DNA of 64,000 nt from Flavobacterium sp. LHD-80 (GTDB lineage Bacteria > Bacteroidota > Bacteroidia > Flavobacteriales > Flavobacteriaceae): contig NZ_JAVFVS010000011.1 in NCBI RefSeq assembly GCF_030929605.1, positions 397,598-461,597 of the forward strand, in the 5' to 3' direction. The stretch's first letter is position 1. Every line of letters starts with the position of its first letter. Made by a program: the position numbers and the translations under genes. Positions 15,983-24,715 of the stretch are shown in pieces. The notes beneath the pieces are model-generated. The model saw only the letters and a list, made by a program, of their open reading frames with translations, ran no database searches and was not told the DNA's origin.

Positions 15983-17356
15983 ATGTTTGACTTTCTTCCA
16001 ATTTTGTTGGCCTTTATTATCGCGTTGTTTTTAGGTATTTACTTAGGAAAGCTTTTGATGTCGGCCAAATCACAAACTGAAAAAGTGAGTTTGGAAGAGA
16101 AATTAAATGCAAACATAAATCAGTTGCAATTGCAGAGAGAGCAATTTGAAAGCGAAAAAAATAATTTTCAGAAACAGGTTCAATTAATTAATTCAGAAAA
16201 AGAAAATATTAGAACCGAGAAAGACAGTCTTGCGATTCAGCTTTCTAAAAAAGAAGTTGATTTTGAAAATTTATGGGAACGCCATAAAGAACAAAAAGCT
16301 GAAATAACTGAGCTTCAGGAAAAATTTACGAAAGAATTTGAAAATCTAGCCAATAAAATTCTCGAAGAAAAGTCGGCTAAATTTACAGAACAGAATAGCG
16401 AAAACATGAAGAATATCTTGTTGCCTTTGCAGGATAAAATTCAAGGTTTTGAGCAAAAAGTAGAGCAGACACACAAAGAAAGTATCGATTATCACGCCGC
16501 TTTGCGCCAGCAGATTGTAGGTTTAAGCGAAATGAATGCACAAATGAGCAAAGAAACCCTCAATTTGACCAAAGCATTAAAAGGTGATACAAAAATGCAG
16601 GGAAATTGGGGCGAATTGGTTTTAGAACGTGTTCTAGAAAAATCAGGTTTAGAAAAAGGACGTGAGTACGAAGTACAGCAAAGTTTTACAAATACCGAAG
16701 GAACAAGAGTTTTGCCAGATGTTGTCATTAATTTGCCAGACGGAAAGAAAATGATTGTCGATTCTAAAGTTTCGCTGGTTGCTTATGAAAGATGGATCAA
16801 TGAAGAATCTGAGATAGTGAAAATTGATTTTTTGAAAGAACACGTCAATTCTATAAAAAGGCACGTAGAACAGCTCGGGAACAAAAATTATCATGATTTA
16901 TACCAAATCGAAAGTCCTGATTTTGTTTTGCTTTTTATTCCGATAGAACCCGCTTTCGCGATTGCGTTAAATGAAGATTCGACCTTATACAATAAAGCTT
17001 TTGATAAAAATATTGTCATTGTAACGCCAACTACGCTGTTGGCAACTTTACGCACGATTGACAGCATGTGGACAAACCAGAAACAGCAGGAAAATGCTTT
17101 TGAAATTGCCAGACAAGCGGGCGCTTTATATGACAAATTTGAAGGTTTTGTGACTGATTTAGTCCGAATTGGAAATAAAATTAAAGACACCAAAACCGAA
17201 TACGAAAGCGCCATGAACAAATTAGTTGACGGAAGAGGAAATTTAATTTCAAGCGTCGAAAAATTAAAGAAAATGGGGGCGAAGGCCAAAAAGTCGCTTC
17301 CTGAAAATATTATTGCAAGAGCTTCGACTGAAGATGAGAATCAGTTTTTAAATTAA
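15983..17356 (+). CDS. rmuC: DNA recombination protein RmuC
   Basis: This 457-residue protein has an N-terminal membrane anchor (about 3-23), a long coiled coil (30-200) and the RmuC nuclease-like domain (KGDTKMQGNWGELVLERVLE, LPDVVINLPDGKKMIVDSKV, FVLLFIPIEPAFAIAL). RmuC limits inversions and recombination at short inverted repeats, which fits a genome this rich in palindromic elements. It is a monocistronic gene followed by a thioesterase gene. Confidence 0.93.
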   Translation: MFDFLPILLAFIIALFLGIYLGKLLMSAKSQTEKVSLEEKLNANINQLQLQREQFESEKNNFQKQVQLINSEKENIRTEKDSLAIQLSKKEVDFENLWERHKEQKAEITELQEKFTKEFENLANKILEEKSAKFTEQNSENMKNILLPLQDKIQGFEQKVEQTHKESIDYHAALRQQIVGLSEMNAQMSKETLNLTKALKGDTKMQGNWGELVLERVLEKSGLEKGREYEVQQSFTNTEGTRVLPDVVINLPDGKKMIVDSKVSLVAYERWINEESEIVKIDFLKEHVNSIKRHVEQLGNKNYHDLYQIESPDFVLLFIPIEPAFAIALNEDSTLYNKAFDKNIVIVTPTTLLATLRTIDSMWTNQKQQENAFEIARQAGALYDKFEGFVTDLVRIGNKIKDTKTEYESAMNKLVDGRGNLISSVEKLKKMGAKAKKSLPENIIARASTEDENQFLN

Positions 17357-17411
17357 AACTCCATTTTAACTTCAGCCAGAATAACATAAGAAATACCATA
17401 AAACCAAAAAC

Positions 17412-17960
17412 ATGACTACAGATTTCAAACTCGTTTCATCATCAAAAATCAGTATTTCCGAACTGATGTTGCCTTCGCATACTAACTTTAGCGGTAAAAT
17501 TCACGGAGGATATATTTTACAATTACTGGATCAAATTGCGTTTGCTTCGGCATCCAAATTCAGTGGCAATTATTGCGTTACGGCTTCTGTTGATACGGTG
17601 AACTTTTTAAAGCCTATTGAAGTTGGAGAATTGGTAACCATGAAAGCTTCAGTAAATTATGTGGGAAGAAGTTCAATGGTTGTCGGAATTCGTGTTGAAG
17701 CAGAAAACATTCAGACAGGTGTGATAAAACATTGCAATTCGTCATACTTTACAATGGTTGCAAAAGATAAGGACGGAAAAAGCGTTCAAGTTCCAGGACT
17801 AATTTTATCAAGCCTTGAAGAAGTACGTCGTTTTAGAAAAGCAATCAAACATATCGAAATTAAAAAGGAGATTGAAGAACATGAAAAAGTGGCCAATGTA
17901 AGCTCGATTGAAGATTTAGCAAGTTTGGATAAATATAATGTTCTCTTAGAAATCAGTTAA
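17412..17960 (+). CDS. acyl-CoA thioesterase (hotdog fold)
   Basis: This 182-residue protein has the hotdog thioesterase motif HGGYILQLLDQIAFASASK near residues 31-50, with a conserved aspartate, and VTASVDTVNFLKPI after it. It hydrolyses acyl-CoA to free acid and CoA; chain-length preference cannot be read. It stands 55 bases after rmuC, possibly in one transcript. Confidence 0.88.
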   Translation: MTTDFKLVSSSKISISELMLPSHTNFSGKIHGGYILQLLDQIAFASASKFSGNYCVTASVDTVNFLKPIEVGELVTMKASVNYVGRSSMVVGIRVEAENIQTGVIKHCNSSYFTMVAKDKDGKSVQVPGLILSSLEEVRRFRKAIKHIEIKKEIEEHEKVANVSSIEDLASLDKYNVLLEIS

Positions 17961-18000
17961 ATTGTCTATCTTTAGGTTATAACATTAAATTTGTAACGAG

Positions 18001-18393
18001 ATGGTAAAGTTTGGATACACTATATTATATGTTGAAGAAGTCGAAAAAGCAATTGAATTTTATGAAAATGCTTTTGGGTTTTCAAGGAGATTTATTAGCC
18101 CAGACAACGATTATGGCGAATTAATCACAGGAGAAACCACGCTTTCATTTGCATCAAAAAAGCTAGCAAATCAAAATTTGAAAGACGGCTTTATTGAAAG
18201 CAATTTAGAAAATAAACCTTTTGCAATTGAAATTGGTTTTATAACTGAAGATGTTGGAGAATTGTTGCAAAAAGCAACTTCTTTTGGTGCTGTTTTAGTG
18301 ACAGAACCAACGAAAAAACCTTGGGGACAAGTTGTGGCGTATGTACGCGATCCAGAAGGATTTTTGATTGAGATTTGTACGCCGGTTCAGTAA
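18001..18393 (+). CDS. VOC-family (glyoxalase-like) protein
   Basis: This 130-residue protein has one pair of beta-alpha-beta-beta-beta units: YTILYVEEVEKAIEFYENAF at the N-terminus and PWGQVVAYVRDPEGFLIEIC at the C-terminus, with a metal-binding-type glutamate in the last strand. This fold serves glyoxalase, dioxygenase and resistance proteins, so the reaction is open. Confidence 0.85.
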   Translation: MVKFGYTILYVEEVEKAIEFYENAFGFSRRFISPDNDYGELITGETTLSFASKKLANQNLKDGFIESNLENKPFAIEIGFITEDVGELLQKATSFGAVLVTEPTKKPWGQVVAYVRDPEGFLIEICTPVQ

Positions 18394-18406
18394 TAAAATT
18401 ATGATG

Positions 18407-18542
18407 AAGTCCCTACGGGACAATTCGCGGCGTTAATATTTTTTTTCTACCCATATTTAATTCCTATCGGAATATCTCGTAGAGATTGAATATTGGTAGA
18501 AAATATAATAGAACCTCAATCTATTCTGTCCCGTAGGGACTT
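18407..18542. repeat. nested palindromic element
   Basis: The outer arms, 18407-18421 (AAGTCCCTACGGGAC) and 18528-18542, are a perfect 15-bp inverted repeat; each arm itself contains a GTCCC/GGGAC palindrome. An inner pair, 18445-18457 and 18489-18501, matches 12 of 13 bases, and ATTCCTATCGGAAT lies at the centre. The 390-base gap around it holds no convincing gene; the rest is AT-rich leader of the YceI gene. Confidence 0.8.
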
Positions 18543-18797
18543 TACAACTCACAATTAACAATTAACTATTCATAATTCAAAACACTCATTTCACCACACA
18601 AAATATTCACAAATATTTAGGATTAGTAGCAGAACTTTGTACCGAGAAATTTCGTAACTTTAAGTATACATTAATGGGTTACAGAATATTTCACGGAGTA
18701 CTGCCATTCAATTTTTTTAAGCCAAAATCTTAAGTTCTGATTTTTCTCTTCTTAAAATTAAAAAATCGAATGACATAATTGTTTAATGATGACGATT

Positions 18798-19337
18798 ATG
18801 AAAAGAACTACTTTATTAATTTTACTTTTTACCGCATTTTCCTTACTTGCTCAAGATAAATTTAAAACCAATTCAGCGGTTGTAAATTTTGAAGCTTCTG
18901 TTCCTTTTTTTGAAGAAGTGAAAGCGGTAAATAAGCTCGGAACTCTTGTTCTTGAACCTGAAACAAGTACGCTTATCTGTACTGTTATTATCAAAGATTT
19001 TCGTTTTAAAATGGATTTAATGCAGGAACATTTTAACGATAATTACATTGAAAGTCATCGTTATCCAAAAGCCGTTTTTAAAGGCAAAATCGAAAAATTT
19101 GATTTAAAAAATATCGATGAAACTGAAAGAGAATACGATATTAAAGGAAAACTTTATCTGCATGGAAAATCGAAAATTATTTCTGTAAAAGCACTTATGA
19201 AAAGAGTTCCTGACGGAATTCAGATTGTATCGACTTTCCCTATTTCGGTAGAAGATTTTAATATCGAAATTCCATATGTGGTAGCTAACAAAATTTCAAA
19301 AACAGTCCAGACTGATTTGACGGGAATCATGCGATAA
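18798..19337 (+). CDS. YceI-family periplasmic protein
   Basis: From the ATG at 18798 this is a 179-residue protein with a signal peptide (MKRTTLLILLFTAFSLLAQ); an ATG at 18786 would add four residues. The YceI domain follows: VNFEASVPFFEEVKA, the conserved MQEHFNDNYIESHRYPKAVF, then GKLYLHGKSK. The fold is a lipocalin-like barrel that in relatives binds polyisoprenoids. Its position next to isoprenoid-linked genes (carotenoid, ABC1 kinase) may be meaningful. Confidence 0.88.
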   Translation: MKRTTLLILLFTAFSLLAQDKFKTNSAVVNFEASVPFFEEVKAVNKLGTLVLEPETSTLICTVIIKDFRFKMDLMQEHFNDNYIESHRYPKAVFKGKIEKFDLKNIDETEREYDIKGKLYLHGKSKIISVKALMKRVPDGIQIVSTFPISVEDFNIEIPYVVANKISKTVQTDLTGIMR

Positions 19338-19436
19338 ATATTGACGCAGATTTTTACAAATTCTTTAGGTTTATTTTAAAGAAAAATGGGTAGCAGCATA
19401 ACAGCCTTTAGAATTTGTAGAATCTGAGTCCTAAAA

Positions 19437-20348
19437 TTATTGTATACAACTCAAAAGTGTTCGTTCAAGATCTGTAAACTGGAATTCAAATCCGGTTTTT
19501 TGGATTTTTTGCGACGAAACGCGTTGCCCTTTTAAAACTGCTTCACTCATTTCTCCCAAAGTAATTTTCAGTAACAAAGCAGGAATTTTAGGAAACCAGA
19601 TTGAATAGCCTAAAATTGTTGCTAATGTTCTTGAAAATCCAGAATTAGTTGTGTTATCTGTGACACAGGCATTGTATGCGCCGTGCATATGTTCGTCTAT
19701 AATTGCTTTTAGATAAATCTGAGCCAAATCGTCAATATGTATCCAAGCTAAATATTGTTTTCCGGTCCCTAAAACCGCACCAAACCCAGATTTAAAACTC
19801 GGAACTACTTTTTTCAAAAAACCTTCATCTTTCCCAAAAACAATTCCGGTTCTGATTTTTACCGTTCTAATTCCGAGCGTATTTATTTTATCGGCTGTAT
19901 CTTCCCATATTTGGCAAGTTTGACCTAAAAAATCATTGGCTGGAGGTGTTTCTTCGGTACAAATTTTATGACTGGTAATGGCGCCGTAAATTCCAATTCC
20001 GGATGCTGATACAAATGCTTTTAATGTTTTGTTGTTTTCTTTTAAAATGGAAAAAATAAGTTCAATGGGTTTTGTTCGGCTTTCTAGAATGACTTTTTTT
20101 CGTCTTCTAGTCCATCGTTTTTCAACAATTCCTTCGCCAGCAAGATGTATGATAAAATCCGCATTTAGAACAGCTTCTTTTTCAATGAAATCTTTTTTCA
20201 AATCCCATTTATAGTATGTTATTGATGGCGTGTTTTTATGCTCTGTCCGACTTAAAATTGACACTGAAAATCCGTTGTCGATAAGAACATCGGTCAGATG
20301 TTTACCAACAAATCCAGTGCCTCCGGTTAGCAAAACATTTTGAGCCAT
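19437..20348 (-). CDS. TIGR01777 family epimerase-like protein
   Basis: This 303-residue extended SDR protein has the NAD(P)-binding motif LTGGTGFVGKHL at the N-terminus and family marks IIHLAGEGIVEKRWTRRRK, SASGIGIYG, YLAWIHIDDL and C-terminal LKGQRVSSQK. The substrate is unknown. Family members are often found with photolyase and SRPBCC genes in light-responsive sets, and here they are within 5 kb. It is divergent from the TetR gene across a 98-base region containing an inverted repeat. Confidence 0.88.
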   Translation of the reverse strand: MAQNVLLTGGTGFVGKHLTDVLIDNGFSVSILSRTEHKNTPSITYYKWDLKKDFIEKEAVLNADFIIHLAGEGIVEKRWTRRRKKVILESRTKPIELIFSILKENNKTLKAFVSASGIGIYGAITSHKICTEETPPANDFLGQTCQIWEDTADKINTLGIRTVKIRTGIVFGKDEGFLKKVVPSFKSGFGAVLGTGKQYLAWIHIDDLAQIYLKAIIDEHMHGAYNACVTDNTTNSGFSRTLATILGYSIWFPKIPALLLKITLGEMSEAVLKGQRVSSQKIQKTGFEFQFTDLERTLLSCIQ

Positions 20349-20377
20349 AATAGTTTATAATATATTTAACAGTGCAT

Positions 20378-20411
20378 ATTGTTTAAGGAATAGTAAAGGT
20401 ACTTAAACAAT
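20378..20411. promoter_or_regulatory. candidate operator: 10-bp inverted repeat, 14-bp spacer
   Basis: ATTGTTTAAG (20378-20387) and CTTAAACAAT (20402-20411) are perfect inverted copies in the divergent gap between the TIGR01777 gene and the TetR-ABC1 operon. Size and place suit an operator for the adjacent TetR regulator or another regulator. Confidence 0.5.
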
Positions 20412-20446
20412 GCTTACCTTTAAGGCAAATTCTAAATTTTAATAAA

Positions 20447-21106
20447 ATGGCGACTAAAAAAAAGGTAATTACCAAAGATGATATCGTTTCAATATACATG
20501 AATGAAGTTTTAGAAAAAGGCCAAAAACCAAAATCAGTCTATCATTTTGCGAAAGAAAATGATTTTAGTGAAGCTGAGTTTTATGCTTTTTTTGGAACAT
20601 TAGAAGGTTTAGAAAAAGAAATATTTAGATTGTTTTTTGAAAACACAGTTAACTTGCTCCACAAAAACGAAGAATATCAGCAATATGATATGAAAAACAA
20701 AATGCTGAGTTTCTATTTTACTTTCTTCGAAATTTTGACAGCCAACAGAAGTTATGTTTTGCAGTCGCTTAAAGTAGACAGAAATCCGCTTAAAAATTTA
20801 GTCCAGCTTACTTCACTCCGAAACAGTTTTAAAGAATATGTTTCAGAGATTCTTACGGATGATTACAGATTGGAACAAGAAAAACTTCAAAAATTTCAGG
20901 AAAAAACAATTCAAGAATCAGCTTGGTTGCAGTTAATGCTTACGATTAAATTTTGGATGGATGATGAATCTGCCGGATTTGAGAAAACTGATATTTTTAT
21001 CGAAAAATCAGTCAATGCTTCATTCGAATTAATGAATGTTGCGCCAATGAACCATCTGATTGACCTTGGCAAATTTTTATTCAAAGAAAAAATATACAGC
21101 AAATAA
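20447..21106 (+). CDS. TetR-family transcriptional regulator
   Basis: This 219-residue protein has an N-terminal helix-turn-helix of TetR type (VYHFAKENDFSEAEFYAFFG at about 31-50) and a helical ligand-binding remainder. Its stop TAA shares one base with the ATG of the ABC1 kinase gene (TAATG), so the two are translationally coupled. The ligand is unknown. It probably regulates its own promoter and the divergent TIGR01777 gene. Confidence 0.82.
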   Translation: MATKKKVITKDDIVSIYMNEVLEKGQKPKSVYHFAKENDFSEAEFYAFFGTLEGLEKEIFRLFFENTVNLLHKNEEYQQYDMKNKMLSFYFTFFEILTANRSYVLQSLKVDRNPLKNLVQLTSLRNSFKEYVSEILTDDYRLEQEKLQKFQEKTIQESAWLQLMLTIKFWMDDESAGFEKTDIFIEKSVNASFELMNVAPMNHLIDLGKFLFKEKIYSK

Positions 21107-22410
21107 TGAAAACAATTGATTATATCCCAACTTCAAAAATAGAAAGGGCAGGAAAACTGGTTCAAACCGGCGCCAAAATTGGAGTAAATTATGTGAAACA
21201 TTATGCTGAAAAAATAGTTAATCCTGATTTATCAAGAGATAAACTAAACGAAAATAACGCCGAAGATATTTACGACGGACTAAAAAGCTTAAAAGGAAGC
21301 GCACTAAAAGTAGCTCAAATGTTAAGCATGGATAAGAATTTTTTACCGCAGGCTTATGTGGAGAAATTTTCGCTTTCGCAGTTTTCAGTTCCGCCACTTT
21401 CAGCTCCTTTGGTTTTAAAAACGTTCAAAAATAATTTTGGGAAAACGCCTTATGAAATTTACGACGAATTCAATCCAAATTCGGTAAACGCTGCAAGTAT
21501 TGGTCAAGTGCATTTGGCTAAGAAAAATGGCAAAAAACTGGCGGTTAAAATTCAGTATCCGGGTGTTGCAAATAGTATTGGATCAGATTTGGCTTTGGTA
21601 AAACCAATTGCCATCAGAATGTTTAATTTGCAGGGAAAAGATTCGGATAAATATTTTAAAGAAGTCGAAGACAAGCTGATTGAAGAAACGAACTATTTGT
21701 TAGAATTAAAACAAAGTCAAGAAGTTGTTGATGCCTGTAATAAAATCGAGAATATTTCTTTCCCGAATTATTATCCGGAATTTTCATCAGAGAAAATCAT
21801 CACGATGGATTGGATGACAGGAATTCATCTTTCTGAATTTACGGCTATAAACACGGATCAGGAAACGGGAGATAAATTAGGACAGGCGCTTTGGGATTTT
21901 TATATGTACCAAATTCATGTTTTACGAAAAGTTCACGCCGATCCGCATCCGGGAAATTTTTTGGTTGATGATCAAAACAAGTTAATTGCTTTGGATTTTG
22001 GATGCATGAAACAAATTCCAGAAGAGTTTTACACGCCTTATTTTGAGCTAATAAATAAAAATGTAATTACAGACGAAAAGCTTTTTAATGATAAATTATT
22101 CGAATTAGAAATTCTTCGTCCAGATGATACGCCAGCAGAAATTGAGTATTTCACAGAAATGTTTCATGATTTGCTGTCACTTTTTACAAGACCTTTCCAG
22201 AATGAAACTTTCGATTTTGCCGATGAAACTTTCTTCAATGCCATCGCACAATTAGGGAAACGCTTTTCAGAAGATACAAATCTGAAAAAAATGAATGGAA
22301 ATCGTGGTTCTAAGCACTTTATTTATATGAATCGTACTTTCTTCGGACTTTATAATTTAATGTTCGATTTGAAAGCGAAAATTGTGGTTGAGAATTATTT
22401 GAAATACTAG
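21106..22410 (+). CDS. ABC1/UbiB-family atypical kinase
   Basis: This 434-residue protein has the ABC1 hallmarks: KGSALKVAQMLSMD (the KxGQ-like motif, here KVAQ), AAASIGQVHLA-like SIGQVHLAKKNGKKLAVKIQ (in part), the catalytic HADPHPGNFLVDD and ALDFGCMKQ. Relatives support isoprenoid lipid (quinone) metabolism. Coupled to TetR by a one-base overlap. A terminator lies at 22466-22506. Confidence 0.9.
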   Translation: MKTIDYIPTSKIERAGKLVQTGAKIGVNYVKHYAEKIVNPDLSRDKLNENNAEDIYDGLKSLKGSALKVAQMLSMDKNFLPQAYVEKFSLSQFSVPPLSAPLVLKTFKNNFGKTPYEIYDEFNPNSVNAASIGQVHLAKKNGKKLAVKIQYPGVANSIGSDLALVKPIAIRMFNLQGKDSDKYFKEVEDKLIEETNYLLELKQSQEVVDACNKIENISFPNYYPEFSSEKIITMDWMTGIHLSEFTAINTDQETGDKLGQALWDFYMYQIHVLRKVHADPHPGNFLVDDQNKLIALDFGCMKQIPEEFYTPYFELINKNVITDEKLFNDKLFELEILRPDDTPAEIEYFTEMFHDLLSLFTRPFQNETFDFADETFFNAIAQLGKRFSEDTNLKKMNGNRGSKHFIYMNRTFFGLYNLMFDLKAKIVVENYLKY

Positions 22411-22418
22411 GTTTTGTT

Positions 22419-22446
22419 TCAGGTTTCAAGTTTCAAGTTTCAAGTT
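22419..22446. repeat. GTTTCAG/GTTTCAA heptamer run
   Basis: Four heptamer units of GTTTCAG or GTTTCAA follow the ABC1 gene. They are in inverted orientation to the AAACCTG array at 22641-22693 beyond the next palindromic element. Confidence 0.7.
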
Positions 22447-22465
22447 GAGCAAACTTTATAAATAG

Positions 22466-22506
22466 ACCTTTGTCAAAGTTTAAAATTTTGGCAAAGGTTT
22501 TTTCGT
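22466..22506 (+). terminator. intrinsic terminator after the ABC1 kinase gene
   Basis: ACCTTTGTCAAA pairs with TTTGGCAAAGGT (one G-U) and is followed by TTTTTT. It lies 55 bases after the stop. Confidence 0.8.
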
Positions 22507-22512
22507 TTAGTC

Positions 22513-22614
22513 TGTCATTCCGAGGGACGAGGAATCTTCGTAAGTAACTCTACAAAGATTGTCGATTCTGATTGCGGAGCTACTTGCGAAGATTCCTCGT
22601 CCCTCGGAATGACA
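22513..22614. repeat. dispersed long inverted repeat, copy 1
   Basis: Arms 22513-22540 and 22587-22614 are a perfect 28-bp inverted repeat with core CATTCCGAGGGACGAGGAAT. A 46-base centre holds partly conserved AAGTAACTC-like words. Copy 2 at 25366-25473 shares the arms and the inner words. Confidence 0.9.
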
Positions 22615-22640
22615 AGATTGTGGATAAACGTTTCGTGAAA

Positions 22641-22693
22641 AAACCTGAAACCTGAAACCTGAAACCTGAAACCTGAAACCTGAAACCTGAAAC
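22641..22693. repeat. tandem heptamer array (AAACCTG)x7
   Basis: AAACCTG is repeated seven times without interruption, followed by AAAC. The same words recur at 22419-22446 in inverted orientation, at 43879-43941 and near 60535. Confidence 0.95.
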
Positions 22694-22702
22694 AAAACAA
22701 AA

Positions 22703-23998
22703 CTATTTCAAAATCCCTGCCTTATAAGTCGCAATCGCGCGATCTCTCGCAAAGGCATGATCAACCATAGGTTCACTATATCCAAAATCAAATTCAGGAA
22801 TCCATTTGCGGATGTATTCTCCTTTTTCGTCAAATTTCTTTTGTTGGATTTCCGGATTAAAAACTCTGAAATAAGGTGCGGCGTCGCAACCAGTTCCTGC
22901 TGCCCATTGCCAGTTTCCTACGTTTGAAGCCAATTCAAAATCCAATAGTTTTTCGGCGAAATACGCTTCGCCCCATTGCCAGTTGATTAGCAAATGTTTG
23001 CATAAAAAGCTTGCCACAACCATACGAACACGATTGTGCATATAACCTGTTTCGTTGAGCTGACGCATTCCGGCATCGACCATAGGATATCCAGTTGTTC
23101 CAGAACACCAGCGTTTGAAATCTTCTTCGTTATTTCGCCATTGAATTCCGTCGTAAGCCGATTTGAAATTGTGATTGACGCAATTTGGAAAACTGAACAA
23201 AATTTGAATAAAGAATTCTCTCCAAATCAATTCGCTTAAAAAAGTCTGATTTTTTCTGTTTGCCCAGTTTACTAATTTCCGAATACTTACAGTTCCGAAT
23301 CGTAAATGAGGTGAAAGATAAGATGTACTGTCTAAAGCCGGAAAATCTCGTGTTTCTTTATAATTTGAAATTTGAGATAAATCGTGTGGTTGCACTTTTA
23401 TGGCGCTTCTTTCAAAACCAATTTCTGATAATTCAGGAAATGGAAATTGATTTTTCGCAAAATTAGATTGAAATGGAGCCGAATCAAATTCCGGTGCAGA
23501 TCCTGAAAAATGATATTTCTCGAGCCATTTGTTTTTATATGGCGTGTAAACGGTGTAGGGAAGTCCGTCGGCTTTTGTGATTTCTTTTTCTTCTAAAATG
23601 ACGTGATCTTTAAAAGAAAAGCTTTCAATTTTGTTTTCTTTTAAAAGAGAAGAAATTGTTGTATCGCGTTTGATTGCAAATGGTTCGTAATCTTTATTGA
23701 AGAAAACGTTTTGTATGTCAAATTCTGAAATAAGTGATTTCCAAACTTCTGTAGTTTTTCCTTTTTTGATTAAAATGGAAGAGCCGAATTTGCTTAACTG
23801 TGAATTTATTTTTTGAAGTGAATCATATATAAAAGTTACTCTGGCGTCATTTTTTGGAAGATTATCCAAAATATCTTCATCAAAAATAAATAACGGAATT
23901 ACAGGAAAATCCGATTGCAAAGCGTGAAATAATCCGGTATTGTCTTCTAAACGCAAATCGCGTCTGAACCAGAAGAAGGAGACTTTTTGTTTTGTCAT
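22703..23998 (-). CDS. phr: deoxyribodipyrimidine photolyase
   Basis: This 431-residue flavoprotein uses light to split pyrimidine dimers. The N-terminal photolyase domain opens with FFWFRRDLRLEDNTGLFHAL; the FAD-binding domain has SYLSPHLRFGTVS, ELIWREFF and NVGNWQWAAGTGCDAAPYF-like segments with the conserved tryptophans. Length is slightly below the 470 norm, as in Bacteroidota members. It lies downstream of the SRPBCC gene in the carotenoid direction, fitting a light-damage regulon. A cryptochrome role is possible but less likely. Confidence 0.92.
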   Translation of the reverse strand: MTKQKVSFFWFRRDLRLEDNTGLFHALQSDFPVIPLFIFDEDILDNLPKNDARVTFIYDSLQKINSQLSKFGSSILIKKGKTTEVWKSLISEFDIQNVFFNKDYEPFAIKRDTTISSLLKENKIESFSFKDHVILEEKEITKADGLPYTVYTPYKNKWLEKYHFSGSAPEFDSAPFQSNFAKNQFPFPELSEIGFERSAIKVQPHDLSQISNYKETRDFPALDSTSYLSPHLRFGTVSIRKLVNWANRKNQTFLSELIWREFFIQILFSFPNCVNHNFKSAYDGIQWRNNEEDFKRWCSGTTGYPMVDAGMRQLNETGYMHNRVRMVVASFLCKHLLINWQWGEAYFAEKLLDFELASNVGNWQWAAGTGCDAAPYFRVFNPEIQQKKFDEKGEYIRKWIPEFDFGYSEPMVDHAFARDRAIATYKAGILK

Positions 23999-24056
23999 TG
24001 TTGTTATTTTTGCTAATCGAATTTTTAAGTTCTTTTTCTTCTAATGCCGAAAATTG

Positions 24057-24133
24057 CTCGCAAAGACGCAAAGGCGCAAAGTTTTATTGAAAAGCTTTAC
24101 AGAAAATGCTTTGCGACTTAGCGTCTTTGCGAG
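24057..24133. repeat. imperfect inverted repeat of CGCAAAGACGC type
   Basis: Arm 24057-24081 (CTCGCAAAGACGCAAAGG...) is matched in reverse by 24109-24133 with a few mismatches. A related word string (CTTTGCGCCTCTGCGAGATT) occurs at about 63650-63672. Confidence 0.8.
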
Positions 24134-24174
24134 ATTAAAAAATTAAGCAAGTAAAAGAAATGAGACTTTATAAT

Positions 24175-24684
24175 TTAAAAGCTTTTTTGTTTACCATTAA
24201 GTTGCACAATCTGTGGCTGTGGTTTTGAATTAAATAATTCTTCAATTTTATTATGGCGGAAATCAAAAATCGTTTTGAGTTTGTTTTTTACAATTATCGT
24301 GTTCATGAATCGGCCTAGGATTCCGAGTGGGAGAGCGTAATGGACAATGTCTGTCATTTTTGTTCGGCCGTCTTTTGCGTGTTCGAAGAAATGTTTGTGA
24401 TGCCATAATTTGTAGGGACCAAAACGCTGAATGTCGATGAAATATTCATTTTCCTTACAAGCCGTAATTTCGGTTACCCATGAAATTTTGATTCCGAAAA
24501 GCGGTTTTAAAGTGTAAGTGATGAGTTGTCCGTGATACATTCGTTTTTCATCGAAATCCTGAATTTCAAAACTCATATTATCAAGTGTTATGGTTTTAAG
24601 ATTCTTTGGACTTGAGAAAAAATCCCAGCATTCTTCAACACTTGAATTTACATATTGTACGGTTTCTATTTTGTATAATTTCAT
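24175..24684 (-). CDS. SRPBCC-family ligand-binding protein
   Basis: This 169-residue protein has a START/SRPBCC-like fold: EECWDFFSSPKNLKTIT at the N-terminus, central strands GQLITYTLKPLFGIKISW and a C-terminal helix. Members of this subgroup occur with TIGR01777 epimerases and photolyases; the ligand is unknown. It is downstream of crtZ in the same direction. Confidence 0.82.
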   Translation of the reverse strand: MKLYKIETVQYVNSSVEECWDFFSSPKNLKTITLDNMSFEIQDFDEKRMYHGQLITYTLKPLFGIKISWVTEITACKENEYFIDIQRFGPYKLWHHKHFFEHAKDGRTKMTDIVHYALPLGILGRFMNTIIVKNKLKTIFDFRHNKIEELFNSKPQPQIVQLNGKQKSF

Positions 24685-24715
24685 TTTCTAGCTGAATCAA
24701 TTGTTCTTGAAATAC

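Noticed and set aside
16492..17289. Minus-strand frames inside rmuC
   Set aside because: They are shadows of a strongly supported gene.
22641..22693. Possible CRISPR array
   Set aside because: The repeats are uninterrupted heptamers without spacers, and there are no cas genes.
22507..22700. Minus-strand open frames made of repeated FQVSGFR peptides
   Set aside because: They are translations of the AAACCTG heptamer array and the inverted-repeat element; no start context or family.
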